Source: Lachnospiraceae bacterium
GTDB taxonomy: Bacteria; Bacillota; Clostridia; Lachnospirales; Lachnospiraceae
Direction: 5' to 3'
Length of the DNA: 64,000 bases
NCBI GenBank assembly: GCA_902363555.1
Contig: CABJAM010000005.1
Coordinates: 484,635 to 548,634 of the forward strand
Shown here: piece by piece, positions 53,457-62,469 of the stretch
How positions within the stretch are numbered: position 1 is the stretch's first letter
How the letters are laid out: every line of letters begins with the position of its first letter
Made by a program: the position numbers and the translations under genes
The notes under the pieces: generated by a model
Database searches by the model: none
Told to the model about the DNA's origin: nothing
Seen by the model: only the letters and a program-made list of their open reading frames with translations

Positions 53457-56400
53457 CTACTGTATTAATGTAAATAATTTTTTCGCCATATACCGCTGGA
53501 TTTCAAACTTTTCCATCGTTTCCTCCAGTCTGGCATCGGCGCCATCACGGTTTTGCAGGATCATCCGGTTCACCCAGTCCGCTCCGTTTTTCGGCGGTTC
53601 GTTCACATCCGGGGCAATGGTCAGCGTCTGCCCGTCGGTGATGGATTCTGAATAACCGTTCTTTTCCGTGATGTGATAGCGGATTTCCTCATTGGCAAAG
53701 ACCGTAAAGGCCTTGACAAAAATCCCGCCAAATACATTGGTCATATCCTCGATGTGGTACTCTCCCGCCGGTCCGCCGGCCTCATGGCATTCGTAGCAGA
53801 TCGTTACCGTATTTTTAGGATTGGTACAATGCTGTACATACACCTTTCCAAGCAATTCCTCCGGCAGGTCGGCAATGTCCACAAAATCCCGGAAAAAGGG
53901 TAAAATCGTTCCACGCTCCATACACCGGCCAAGCTCGGTACGCACCCACTCCTCGTGTCCGGTCCGGGCGTCGGCGTTGGCCGCGTAGTGCTTTAAAAGT
54001 GCCAGAGCGCACACATCGTAAGCCTGCTCCAACTGTTCCAGCTCGATTTCCACATAGCTAAACAACTCGTCCGACGTTTCCACATCCTTCACAAGATAGT
54101 TGTAGCAGTAAAATACAAGGAAGGCCCGCACGATCCGCGCATCCGGCCGTGTCTTATAGTAGGAAGCAAATATTTGCAGTCCATTGCTGACAAAGGATTC
54201 TGAAAACAGGATCTGGCATAAAAGCTTCTCCTCCAGGGCAAAGGCCGTAACTTCAAAATCCTTTGCAGCTTTCCAGATGGCGTACAGATCCTTCGTCGTT
54301 CCAAGGTAGTACTGGATCAGATATTCCAGTATGACATCATCATATTTCCCACAGGAAAACGCATAGTAGGACATATCGGTGATCAGGCTGTCCTGGGAAA
54401 AATCCGTACTGCGGATCAGCCTTGAGCACAGCCGCATCAGCTTCTTATCCTGGATATTTTCATAGCCGTAAATCTTTATGGCATCCAGCGCCTTTTCATA
54501 CAGGCCGCGCTGGATATAGTATTCGATGATCCGAGCCCGCTCCGCCGTATCCATAAGGCTGATATCCAGCCGCAGCAGATATTTTTCCAGCGTCTCGCCC
54601 TCATAATTATCATAGTAAAAATCGATCAGGTTTTTCAGAACATTTTTCTGATACTCCTTGCAGATATTTGTAAGCTTTAAGGTACGCTTATAAATATCTA
54701 TGGAAGCCTCGTCGATCTTCTGGTATTTCATGGCCCGCTCACTGCGGTTTAACAGGATCATCCCCTGATCCGGGTCCATACGGTAGCACTCCTTGAGCAG
54801 CCCCGCATCCTCCATGAGTCGGCTCATTGTATATTCCACGGAGCCAATATAGCGATTTTCATCCTTATCTACAAAAACAAGCTGGTACTCATCCATGAAA
54901 ATATCTACAAAGGCCACACCATCGTTGAGCGGATAATAGCCGTCATCCTCCACCTCCCGGTGGGAAACGATGACGCCCCGGATTCCCGGATGATCGCAAA
55001 AGACCTGATATTTAAACAATACTTTCGGCAAAAGCCCCGCCGTCTTGCTGTTGAGCCGCTCCATGGATACAAACTGATGATAAAGCGTCACCATATGCCG
55101 GTTGATATAGCCCTTTTTTAACTGCTCATAAGTAAAGGCCTTGATGATATTTTCATAATCCCGGTAAATTTTCGGCAGCGTATCCCGGTGGTTGACCACG
55201 TAGGCATAAATAAACGCCTTTTTAGATACGGACATCTGATTATCATAATTAAAATAAATGAGCACGCCCAGAGGAAGCTCCTTTACATTGGCCTCGTCCA
55301 GCGAGTACATGTAATATTCGTAAATATCCGTCAGCTTCAGCGACGACTCGATTCCAAGAGCATACCATTTATTGTAGGCAAAATCCGTTTTGTGGCCTTT
55401 AATGAGCATACTGCATACCGCCATGAGTATTTCCTTCTTCTCATAGATTTCGCACAGCTCGATCAGCGTTTTAAGCGCCAGTTCATCAAAAGTCCGGCTG
55501 CGGACGCAAATTTCCGCAAACTGGTAGACCACATCATTTTTCAGACAATCATAGTGGGATGCCCAGGCGATCAACTGGACCTCAAAGGCACCAAATTCCC
55601 GCAGCATGGACGGCTCATCATTGAGCGCCTGAATCGCCTCCCAATACATCAGAGGGCTGCGGCAGCCTTTATAAAACTGGCCCTTGACCAGGGCAAAGCG
55701 CTTTTGGGCCGGCAGCTTGTCCGACAATTTCAGTACGAACCAGAGCAGCTCCCAGTAATCATACTGACGGTTATAATCGGATTCGATCTTTTCAATGACA
55801 AACTTTGTATGCTCCGGATTATCCTGTAAAAGTGCCGTGAGGTACTGGTAATATCCAAAATAAATCACCGACTTGTGGCGGATCTCCCAACTGTTTTTCT
55901 TATCCAGCAGCTCGTGGGCATTGTCAAGCTCACCGGCCAGAATAGAAAAATGAGCCTCCATAAGCTCGTAGATCACATCGCTGCTGTTATTGCGGCAGCA
56001 ATCCACAGCCTCCCGCGTCTGACGCACCCACTCGTCCTTTGGGATCCGGTGCATCGACAGCTTGAGATAATTATTGAAAATTTCATAGACACTGCTCTTT
56101 ACAGAGCGCCGCTGCTCCGTCTGTACACTCCGGGCTTCCTTCATACAGTTTACGGGGATTTCGATCGTCTTATCAAAGGTGGAAATGATGATCTTCCCAT
56201 AGTTATTTCCCTGCCGGAAGGCGTCGGGATAGATCATATATTCCAGCTCATAATAGCTTCCCAGGAAATCCTCGGTGGTCAGCTCTTTTTTATACACCTT
56301 CACAAAATCGCCCACCGTGCGCACAGAAATCTTCTGATAACCCCAGGTGTCCTTTTCGATGACGAGGCGTTCGCTTAACTCCTCGCTTATATTTTCAAAA

Positions 56401-57023
56401 TAAATCTCATCCTGGGATACGGAAATAGACACTGGCTTTTTGCGCTTTAATGTACACAAAAACTCCTCCAGCGCCTGATTGGTGTTCCGGGCCTTGATGA
56501 GATTTTCATAAATATGCAAAAACTTTTTATTGACGAGAAATACCCGCACAAAATCCGGAGAACGGAACAGCTTCACCGCCTCATGCCAGTTGGACTGAGC
56601 AAGCTTTGCAAACTGATACAGATCCTTGACATCACCGATGCTTGTACGGCAATAGGGCATGCATACGTGGGCTCTGAAAGGGATCTCGATCTCCCCGCCA
56701 TTGCTTATAATACTGAAATGCCCCTCGATGCTCTCCCCCGGCTCCAGTGTCCGCGGGTCAAAGGTATAGTTTACGGCGCTCGATGTGCCCACAATGGAGC
56801 TCTCCTGACACTGTATTAATTTATTGGAGGAAAAGACCATCGCCCGTATTGTCATCCCGTTAATACTGTTCACATCAAAATGCCCGCTGCACGGAGTGCC
56901 CGCCTCAGCTTCAATATGGATGATTTCCTCGGAGACTACAATATCCGGTTTTTCATATTCAAATATTCCTCTGGATAGTAAATTAATCTTTTCCTTCAAC
57001 TTCTTCACCTGCATTTTCTTCAT
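53457..57023 (-). CDS. DUF5717-family protein: Ig-like N-terminal domains and long helical repeat region
   Basis: About 1188 residues with no signal peptide or membrane segment. The N-terminal 110 residues are an Ig-like sandwich (DIVVSEEIIHIEAEAG; YTFDPRTLEPGESIEGHFSI; SNGGEIEIPF), and another sandwich follows about 220-330. The rest is mostly helical, TPR-like repeats (for example ELYEKALDAIKIYGYENIQD-like units), ending in a beta-rich part (TVTICYECHEAGGPAGEYHI). The start is uncertain: I chose ATG 57023 (MKKMQVKKLKEKINL), but no strong ribosome binding site is visible and ATG 57014 is an alternative. It forms an operon with the Hsp70-like gene. Confidence 0.75.
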   Translation of the reverse strand: MKKMQVKKLKEKINLLSRGIFEYEKPDIVVSEEIIHIEAEAGTPCSGHFDVNSINGMTIRAMVFSSNKLIQCQESSIVGTSSAVNYTFDPRTLEPGESIEGHFSIISNGGEIEIPFRAHVCMPYCRTSIGDVKDLYQFAKLAQSNWHEAVKLFRSPDFVRVFLVNKKFLHIYENLIKARNTNQALEEFLCTLKRKKPVSISVSQDEIYFENISEELSERLVIEKDTWGYQKISVRTVGDFVKVYKKELTTEDFLGSYYELEYMIYPDAFRQGNNYGKIIISTFDKTIEIPVNCMKEARSVQTEQRRSVKSSVYEIFNNYLKLSMHRIPKDEWVRQTREAVDCCRNNSSDVIYELMEAHFSILAGELDNAHELLDKKNSWEIRHKSVIYFGYYQYLTALLQDNPEHTKFVIEKIESDYNRQYDYWELLWFVLKLSDKLPAQKRFALVKGQFYKGCRSPLMYWEAIQALNDEPSMLREFGAFEVQLIAWASHYDCLKNDVVYQFAEICVRSRTFDELALKTLIELCEIYEKKEILMAVCSMLIKGHKTDFAYNKWYALGIESSLKLTDIYEYYMYSLDEANVKELPLGVLIYFNYDNQMSVSKKAFIYAYVVNHRDTLPKIYRDYENIIKAFTYEQLKKGYINRHMVTLYHQFVSMERLNSKTAGLLPKVLFKYQVFCDHPGIRGVIVSHREVEDDGYYPLNDGVAFVDIFMDEYQLVFVDKDENRYIGSVEYTMSRLMEDAGLLKECYRMDPDQGMILLNRSERAMKYQKIDEASIDIYKRTLKLTNICKEYQKNVLKNLIDFYYDNYEGETLEKYLLRLDISLMDTAERARIIEYYIQRGLYEKALDAIKIYGYENIQDKKLMRLCSRLIRSTDFSQDSLITDMSYYAFSCGKYDDVILEYLIQYYLGTTKDLYAIWKAAKDFEVTAFALEEKLLCQILFSESFVSNGLQIFASYYKTRPDARIVRAFLVFYCYNYLVKDVETSDELFSYVEIELEQLEQAYDVCALALLKHYAANADARTGHEEWVRTELGRCMERGTILPFFRDFVDIADLPEELLGKVYVQHCTNPKNTVTICYECHEAGGPAGEYHIEDMTNVFGGIFVKAFTVFANEEIRYHITEKNGYSESITDGQTLTIAPDVNEPPKNGADWVNRMILQNRDGADARLEETMEKFEIQRYMAKKLFTLIQ

Positions 57024-57113
57024 AGTTTCGACAGAATTTAACACATATAGCGTAATTATAACACTAAGGGGCGGGTCTTCGCAACAATTATATACAATTG
57101 TCACATATTACAT

Positions 57114-57143
57114 AACGCCCACGTTTTAAGGTGGGCGTTTTTG
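57114..57143. terminator. hairpin between the IadA-like gene and the DUF5717 gene
   Basis: AACGCCCAC and GTGGGCGTT around a short AT loop, followed by TTTTG on the plus strand. It lies after the stop codon of the minus-strand isoaspartyl dipeptidase gene; the minus-strand T-tract is weak. Confidence 0.55.
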
Positions 57144-57147
57144 AGAA

Positions 57148-58284
57148 TTATTGGTTTTCAAAGATTCCTTTTACGAGGAGCTCTCCGTCTTTAAGCATGA
57201 TCTGCCCCCGGGCCATAACCATATCGATATCGCCCTGCCTGCTCAGCAGCAAAAGATCGGCGTCGGAACCGGTGCTGATGCAGCCCTTTTGCGGATACAG
57301 GTTCAAGGCTTTAGCTACATTTGATGTACAAAAGCTCAGGGCTTTGTCCAGGGTTACGCCTTTATTATAGAGCTCCCGGACAGCCTGGGGCAGTGTGGCG
57401 ATACTTCCTACGCCCATCCCCACCATCTCATGCGCATCGTTCCATATGGGCATACTTCCATTGGAATCAGAACTCATGGTCATTTTATGAACCGGAAGCC
57501 GGCGCATGGAACGGATCATCAGATCAGCCGTCTCATCCGGCTTGCTTCCGGTCGTAAAATCCAGATAAGTGCCCATCCGGGCCAGCTCAACCATATCCTC
57601 CATCAGTTCCTCCCGCATATGGGTCGGCCGGAAAACGGATGCAGGAATATCCGTGTTTTTGCAAATATCGATGATCATACGCAGCTTATTGCGGCCGCGG
57701 CCGGTATGTATATGTACGATCCCCGGCTTTCCGGAAAGAAGCCCGGCGATCCGGGCCTCCGATGCCAGACGTATCATATCTTCCTCACTCATATTGGAGC
57801 TTCGGTGGTCCGACAGAGCAATTTTTACACCGAGCACTTCATCGATATAAATAATATCCCTAGACACACTCCCGGTAACTGTGGGCGACGGATATTCATA
57901 GGCACCCGTAAGGCACCAGGCGGACAGGCCTTCCGCCTTCAGACCCTTTACCTTGGCCACAAGATTTTCCACACTCCGCGTCCGGCTGTCGGTGCCAAGA
58001 AGCCCCACCACGGTCGTCACTCCCGCTTTAATACAGTCCGACAGGCGTATTTCCGGCACCCTTGTGGCAAAGCCGCCCTCACCACCTCCGCCGGTGACAT
58101 GGACATGCTGATCGATCAGCCCCGGAACCAGCCGCCGGCCCTGGGCGTCAATGACTTCCATACCGGGAAGTCCTATGTGCAGCTTTTTGTCCATGACAGC
58201 AATTTTATCATTGACAACAAGCACATCATTCATCCCTTTGTCCTCCGGTGCATAAATATGCGCGTTCTTAATAAGATAAATCAT
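57148..58284 (-). CDS. iadA: isoaspartyl dipeptidase (beta-aspartyl peptidase)
   Basis: A 378-residue amidohydrolase-fold metallopeptidase that cleaves isoaspartyl dipeptides formed by protein damage. The metal site is HVHVTGGGGEGG (about 61), with HIHTGRG, RPTHMREELM and SSDSNGSMP blocks that are characteristic of IadA. The length matches E. coli IadA (390). I start at 58284 because GGAGGG lies six bases upstream; the longer frame from 58338 has no site. It is not obviously cotranscribed with its neighbours. Confidence 0.92.
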   Translation of the reverse strand: MIYLIKNAHIYAPEDKGMNDVLVVNDKIAVMDKKLHIGLPGMEVIDAQGRRLVPGLIDQHVHVTGGGGEGGFATRVPEIRLSDCIKAGVTTVVGLLGTDSRTRSVENLVAKVKGLKAEGLSAWCLTGAYEYPSPTVTGSVSRDIIYIDEVLGVKIALSDHRSSNMSEEDMIRLASEARIAGLLSGKPGIVHIHTGRGRNKLRMIIDICKNTDIPASVFRPTHMREELMEDMVELARMGTYLDFTTGSKPDETADLMIRSMRRLPVHKMTMSSDSNGSMPIWNDAHEMVGMGVGSIATLPQAVRELYNKGVTLDKALSFCTSNVAKALNLYPQKGCISTGSDADLLLLSRQGDIDMVMARGQIMLKDGELLVKGIFENQ

Positions 58285-58404
58285 CGATTTCCCTCCTTCT
58301 TCTTTTGCAACATATATATCGCCATAAAAACTTATCACTCCTGCTTATAAATTAAGTATATCACGGATATTTTTCCCACACAACCATTCCCACAAATAAA
58401 ATGA

Positions 58405-58433
58405 GCCTGCTCCAAAAATTTTTCAGAACAGGC
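58405..58433 (-). terminator. terminator after the second deglycosidase-like operon
   Basis: GCCTGTTC and GAGCAGGC pair on the minus strand with one G-U, around AAAAATTTTT, then TCATTTTATTT follows. Confidence 0.65.
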
Positions 58434-58550
58434 CCTATTCTTTATTCTATTATCGTCGGTGCCGCCCGCAGCATCGCAGCATCACAAAACTGCACGAATC
58501 CGTGGCTTCCCGGCCTCAGTCGGTGTCGTTTTCTCACTAATTGTAGGACA

Positions 58551-59603
58551 TTAGCCCTCGCTCAGCCGTTTTAGCATCTCATGGTGCCGCCGAACCTCCT
58601 CGATCTCGTTCGGCAGATTTTCAAATCCCATATCCTGCTGGCTACGCTGTCCTTCGTACTCCGAATCGATATAGCCTTCGAAGCCATTTTCACGGAGCAC
58701 ACGCATGGGATTCACATAATCGATAGCTTTATCCTCATACTGTCCGGGCTTGCCGGGAATTTCCGTCATCTGATAGAATTTACCGTGCATGCTGACAATA
58801 TAAGGTACGATATCCGCCAGATCTTCCGGATCTGCGCAGGATTCATGGAGCCACATCTGGCCGATGGTCATATCATTTATACCATGGTCCGGATATTTTT
58901 CATCTACGATCTTACCCATTTCATCCCGCTCATAATTGCGGCAGTTTTCCCGGATAAAATCCACAGCTTCCGGTTTTTTCGCATGACGCTTGGCGTAATC
59001 CACAGCCACCTGTGACGGTGAATGCTGGAAAATACCAAAGTCCGGAACAAGCCCCACATACTTACTGCCGGTACGGTCAGAAAGCTCCATGATCTGCTCG
59101 GCCATATTCAGCTCCATGGAATGATAGCCGGGATTTTTATAGTTCCGCTCTCTCGGCTTGATCGGCAGCGGCGCATGGATTTCCTTGCCCATACGAATAT
59201 TATATTTCTCGGCGGTGGGCAATGCCAGCTCAAATGCTTCAATGGGAACGGCGCAGAGCGGGCGCACATTGGCAAAACCAAGTCTGGACGCCAGGACAAT
59301 ATCATTTTTCAGCCGTTCAGCCACCTCCCGAACATTCATAACGTGGTCGCGGAACTGATGGACATCCATGTAAATATCCATAGTCACGGCCTTCATATTA
59401 TAACGGGCCATGTAGCTTCTAAAATCGTATATAAATTCCTCCGATGGGAACGGATAATCGCGGATCGTCGCTTCATCGATGATCTCAATACCATCGGTCT
59501 TGAGATTGTCGTGAACCTCCAGGATCATATCCTTCCAATCCATCTGTTTGAAAAACTGTGCCTGCTGATAACTATATAAAGAAACGCCTCTTTTGATACC
59601 CAT
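58551..59603 (-). CDS. C-glycoside deglycosidase alpha-subunit-like TIM barrel (copy 2)
   Basis: A 350-residue protein like copy 1 at 20550. Matching positions are Glu141 and His143 (GKEIHAPLP), Asp188 (VPDFGIF), His273 (SMHGKFY) and Glu315 (SEYEG). Both proteins begin with GVSLYSYQ and end near a (R/V)RRHH(E/V)(M/L) segment. Known C-glycoside deglycosidases cleave 3-oxo-C-glucosides of flavonoids using Mn2+ and a His base; here His143 is a candidate. An AAGGGGGAAATC site precedes the ATG. The small subunit gene is 21 bases upstream. Sugar isomerisation is the alternative. Confidence 0.75.
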   Translation of the reverse strand: MGIKRGVSLYSYQQAQFFKQMDWKDMILEVHDNLKTDGIEIIDEATIRDYPFPSEEFIYDFRSYMARYNMKAVTMDIYMDVHQFRDHVMNVREVAERLKNDIVLASRLGFANVRPLCAVPIEAFELALPTAEKYNIRMGKEIHAPLPIKPRERNYKNPGYHSMELNMAEQIMELSDRTGSKYVGLVPDFGIFQHSPSQVAVDYAKRHAKKPEAVDFIRENCRNYERDEMGKIVDEKYPDHGINDMTIGQMWLHESCADPEDLADIVPYIVSMHGKFYQMTEIPGKPGQYEDKAIDYVNPMRVLRENGFEGYIDSEYEGQRSQQDMGFENLPNEIEEVRRHHEMLKRLSEG

Positions 59604-59624
59604 AATGATTTCCCCCTTGCTTGC

Positions 59625-60080
59625 TTATTTCTGAAGTTCCAATTCAAACTGGCAGATGGCTGCCGTTTTACCGGAGCCCGCACCGCTGCCCGGCACCGGT
59701 GGATTTTTCACCCACTCCTCATCCCAGGGCATATAGCCGTATTGCGCTAAGATCGACTGCTGAAGGCCGATCACATGCTTACCTGGCGCAAGTCCGCCTT
59801 CTTTGGACACATAAACATAGGCTTCATCATCATAGTTCCAGTGCTCCCAGACACATTTCTTGATCTCCTCAAAGTCTCTCGGCGGCTTTCCATTCACCTC
59901 AAACCGCTGTACCTCTCTTGGATACACGACGCCGTCACAATTAATATAGTAGCCATTATGCAGCGACAGGAAGCATCCCCGGTAATCTGCGATACGGACA
60001 GCAAACTTAAACCCCACTACCTTGCCATCGCAAACAACATTTTCAAGACTATCCTTCCGGATCAAATACTGGTCAAACAT
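59625..60080 (-). CDS. C-glycoside deglycosidase beta-subunit-like protein (copy 2)
   Basis: A 151-residue protein that fits the DUF6379/DgpB small subunit: N-terminal MFDQYLIRKDSLENV, FKFAVRIADYRGCFLSLHNGYY, YPREVQRFEVNG, then GLAPGKHVIGLQQSIL and a C-terminal FELELQK strand. It is 20 residues longer than copy 1, with an extra loop (DDEAYVYVSKEGG; PWDEEWVKNPPVPGSG). It leads the operon. The upstream gap has a palindrome at 60113 and TATAAT near 60197 on the minus strand. Confidence 0.75.
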   Translation of the reverse strand: MFDQYLIRKDSLENVVCDGKVVGFKFAVRIADYRGCFLSLHNGYYINCDGVVYPREVQRFEVNGKPPRDFEEIKKCVWEHWNYDDEAYVYVSKEGGLAPGKHVIGLQQSILAQYGYMPWDEEWVKNPPVPGSGAGSGKTAAICQFELELQK

Positions 60081-60112
60081 TAATTAGTTACCCCCTTCTT
60101 TGTTGTTTTACT

Positions 60113-60139
60113 TAACAGTTCGTTCCTTCGGAACTGTTA
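60113..60139. repeat. palindromic repeat, AACAGTTC family
   Basis: TAACAGTTC and GAACTGTTA, perfect 9-base arms, around GTTCCTTCG. It lies 32 bases upstream of the second deglycosidase-like operon. A TCGCGCGTCAGCGCGA hairpin lies a little farther upstream, near 60157. Confidence 0.65.
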
Positions 60140-60280
60140 CTTGAAATCGTTGCCCCACTCGCGCGTCAGCGCGATTTCTCTGTTAGGCTAGTTCCTATTA
60201 TAGCATCATTTAGTTGTGTATATGTTTGCCATAAAAGAAACTGCTTTCAGAAAATGAAACCAAATTTTTCAAAATTGGCA

Positions 60281-61483
60281 TCATATTTTCAAAAGCAGCA
60301 CTGTGATTTCTATAATCAACAATATCATTAAAACAGGCATGATCATCGGCATTGCCCCAACAATTCCAGCAATTAAAAGCATAGTTACCGGAACAATGTA
60401 TTTCCTTGGGTGATGCCACAGGTCACTTTCTATCTTCCAGCCGCGAATGGGGTAAAACCATTCCAGCAAAACGGAGCCAATCGCACTTTGCATTGCAAAA
60501 AATACTGCCGTTAAAATCATCACAGCGGTAACGCCGCCCAACTGGATCTGCCAGCTACAAAGAAAAATCATATTGGCAGCCATATTAAAAGAAAAGATAA
60601 ACAGGCCATAAGGTACGCAAAATGCTTTTGGGGAACCGGGCAGAAAACGGACAGCCTGCTCGAATGCCGGGTCGCAGGACAGCAAAATACAAATCGGTGT
60701 ATTCAGGGAGAGAATGGCAAAACCTATGGGAGCTGCAAACAGGCCTCCAAGCTGCCCAAAAAACATCGGAAGTACACAGGCGGCACACCAGAGCACCGCC
60801 GTATTCATTAAATAGTTTTTATGCGCTGTCAGATACCGGAAAAGGTAACGCCATATGGAATAATGGCTGTGCGCCTTTACGATCCGGCTGTTTTTGCCCT
60901 CCGGACGATAAAACGCATAGCCATCCACATTGTACAGCAGAAAAAATGAAAGGATGATATTGACGATGAGGACCAGTAAAAACCATGGTTTATCCCATAA
61001 AAATAAGAGTGCAGCCAATACAGCGGCTATCCACAAGCACCCGATATACCCGTATTTCTTCCGGGAAAATATGGCGGCGGCCATAAGAATCGCGTTGGCG
61101 GCACAAAGAATACCGCCAAATATTTCCACCGGGTTCCAGACCGACACAGCCAGTAAAACCGCCAGTAGCACCGCGGTTTTTGTCCAAAATGTATAGGCGC
61201 CCAAAGCCCCTATATAAGAAAATACAAATGCCCGCGGTTTAAAAGGCAGCATCACCATATTCTGCATACCCGCAGAATTATCCTCGGATGAAAGCGCCTG
61301 CCACATCACACCTCCAGTAAAAGCAGTTACAGTCAAATAAAAAACAAACGGTGCGATCTGCACCTGAAAATCGGCCATATATAAGCCCCAAAACATAATC
61401 GCGATAATAATAATTGTACGTTTCAGTATTTCATACCTGGCGCCAAAGAAATTTTTTGAGAATGCTTTAAATATCATTTTCAT
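60281..61483 (-). CDS. ABC transporter permease
   Basis: A 400-residue membrane protein with about ten hydrophobic segments and basic connecting loops. It is encoded just after, and overlapping by 17 bases, an ABC ATPase gene, so it is the permease partner of that exporter. I start at 61483, eight bases after GGGAGG. I see no specific family signature; the substrate may be a peptide, lipid or drug. Two upstream genes in the same operon are a 58-residue membrane protein and the ATPase. Confidence 0.8.
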   Translation of the reverse strand: MKMIFKAFSKNFFGARYEILKRTIIIIAIMFWGLYMADFQVQIAPFVFYLTVTAFTGGVMWQALSSEDNSAGMQNMVMLPFKPRAFVFSYIGALGAYTFWTKTAVLLAVLLAVSVWNPVEIFGGILCAANAILMAAAIFSRKKYGYIGCLWIAAVLAALLFLWDKPWFLLVLIVNIILSFFLLYNVDGYAFYRPEGKNSRIVKAHSHYSIWRYLFRYLTAHKNYLMNTAVLWCAACVLPMFFGQLGGLFAAPIGFAILSLNTPICILLSCDPAFEQAVRFLPGSPKAFCVPYGLFIFSFNMAANMIFLCSWQIQLGGVTAVMILTAVFFAMQSAIGSVLLEWFYPIRGWKIESDLWHHPRKYIVPVTMLLIAGIVGAMPMIMPVLMILLIIEITVLLLKI

Positions 61484-62174
61484 AGCGCAAAGCCTCCCGA
61501 ATGTCCGCGGCATTCAATTGTCCGCTTTCAAATGTCCGCCGGATTTTTCCAGCTTCCAAAACGAAAACCCGGTCCGAGGTCAGCGTGATACTTTCCAGGA
61601 TGTGCGAAGAAAACAGGACGGTTCCATACGCCTTGTAACCGGCCATCAGCCCATACAAATATTCTGTACTCTCAAAATCCAACCCATTGACCGGTTCGTC
61701 AAGAAAAAGCAGCTCCGGTTTTAATGCAAATGCAGTGATCAGATATGCCTTTTTCCGGTTGCCGGTGGACAAATCCTTTAACAGAGCATTGGCATAAGCC
61801 TCAAAGTGAAACCCATGCATCAGCCGGGATACATCCGGCAATGCTTTTTTGTAGGCAGAACAGACATAAGAAAGATACTCCCGGAATGTAAAATACTGAA
61901 AGGACTTATCCTCGGCAAACACCGTATAGCGGCATAGCTTAAACGACGGCTCCCGTAATTTTACAGGGCGTCCGTGAAAACATATATCTTCCGCCCGAAA
62001 CGTAGGGAGCAGCCCCGATAACACTTTCATAAACGTGGTTTTCCCGGCCCCGTTAAGACCAATCAGGCCGACCACCTCATGCTCCGCCAGTTCTAAAGAA
62101 AAATCGGATAGAACCATTGTTTCTTTGCTGTACCACGCACTTAAATTCCGTATCGACAAAAGAGGGGTCTGCAT
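61467..62174 (-). CDS. ABC transporter ATP-binding protein
   Basis: A 235-residue ATPase. Walker A is GLNGAGKTTFMK (about 40), the signature appears as LSTGNRKKAYL with Gly in the third position and a changed tail, Walker B is LLFLDEPVNGLD, and the switch His is in SSHILE. The unusual signature suggests a divergent exporter. I start at 62174, after AGAGGGGGAATGTAAT. The stop codon of the upstream small gene lies one base ahead of this ATG, so translation is coupled. Confidence 0.88.
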   Translation of the reverse strand: MQTPLLSIRNLSAWYSKETMVLSDFSLELAEHEVVGLIGLNGAGKTTFMKVLSGLLPTFRAEDICFHGRPVKLREPSFKLCRYTVFAEDKSFQYFTFREYLSYVCSAYKKALPDVSRLMHGFHFEAYANALLKDLSTGNRKKAYLITAFALKPELLFLDEPVNGLDFESTEYLYGLMAGYKAYGTVLFSSHILESITLTSDRVFVLEAGKIRRTFESGQLNAADIREALRYENDI

Positions 62175-62175
62175 A

Positions 62176-62352
62176 TTACATTCCCCCTCTACTGCCCTTT
62201 TCCTTTTTCCATGTGGCATAGGCTGAGTAAAAGAACACAACACTCAGAAGAATATAAAGAGCTGACATTGCATAAACACCGGATACAAGATTCACAATAG
62301 CTACTGTCAGCCAAATCAAACCGCCAATTACACGAAAATATACATGACGCAT
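62176..62352 (-). CDS. 58-residue membrane protein preceding the ABC ATPase
   Basis: ATG 62352 follows AAGGAGG by eight bases. The protein begins MRHVYFRVIGGLIWLTVAIV, crosses the membrane twice (about 8-27 and 30-46) and ends KKEKGSRGGM. Its stop codon overlaps the start region of the ABC ATPase (TAATATG). It is likely a small subunit or regulator of the exporter. No name is recognised. Confidence 0.7.
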   Translation of the reverse strand: MRHVYFRVIGGLIWLTVAIVNLVSGVYAMSALYILLSVVFFYSAYATWKKEKGSRGGM

Positions 62353-62400
62353 CACATTTACCTCCTTAAACTTTGTTCGTTATGACTCTATCATAACCCC

Positions 62401-62435
62401 AAAAAGAAGGCTGTGCGGAAACGTCCGCAAACAGC
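62401..62435 (-). terminator. terminator after the GHKL kinase gene
   Basis: On the minus strand GCTGTTTGCGGA pairs with TCCGCACAGC, with short offsets, and CTTCTTTTT follows. It separates the kinase gene from the ABC operon. Confidence 0.6.
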
Positions 62436-62469
62436 AGGTTTTTGACCGCGATCTGTTTGCTCTTTATTT

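Noticed and set aside
55188..56378. Plus-strand frames of 213 and 167 residues
   Set aside because: They are antisense to the DUF5717 coding region, which has clear domain structure on the minus strand.
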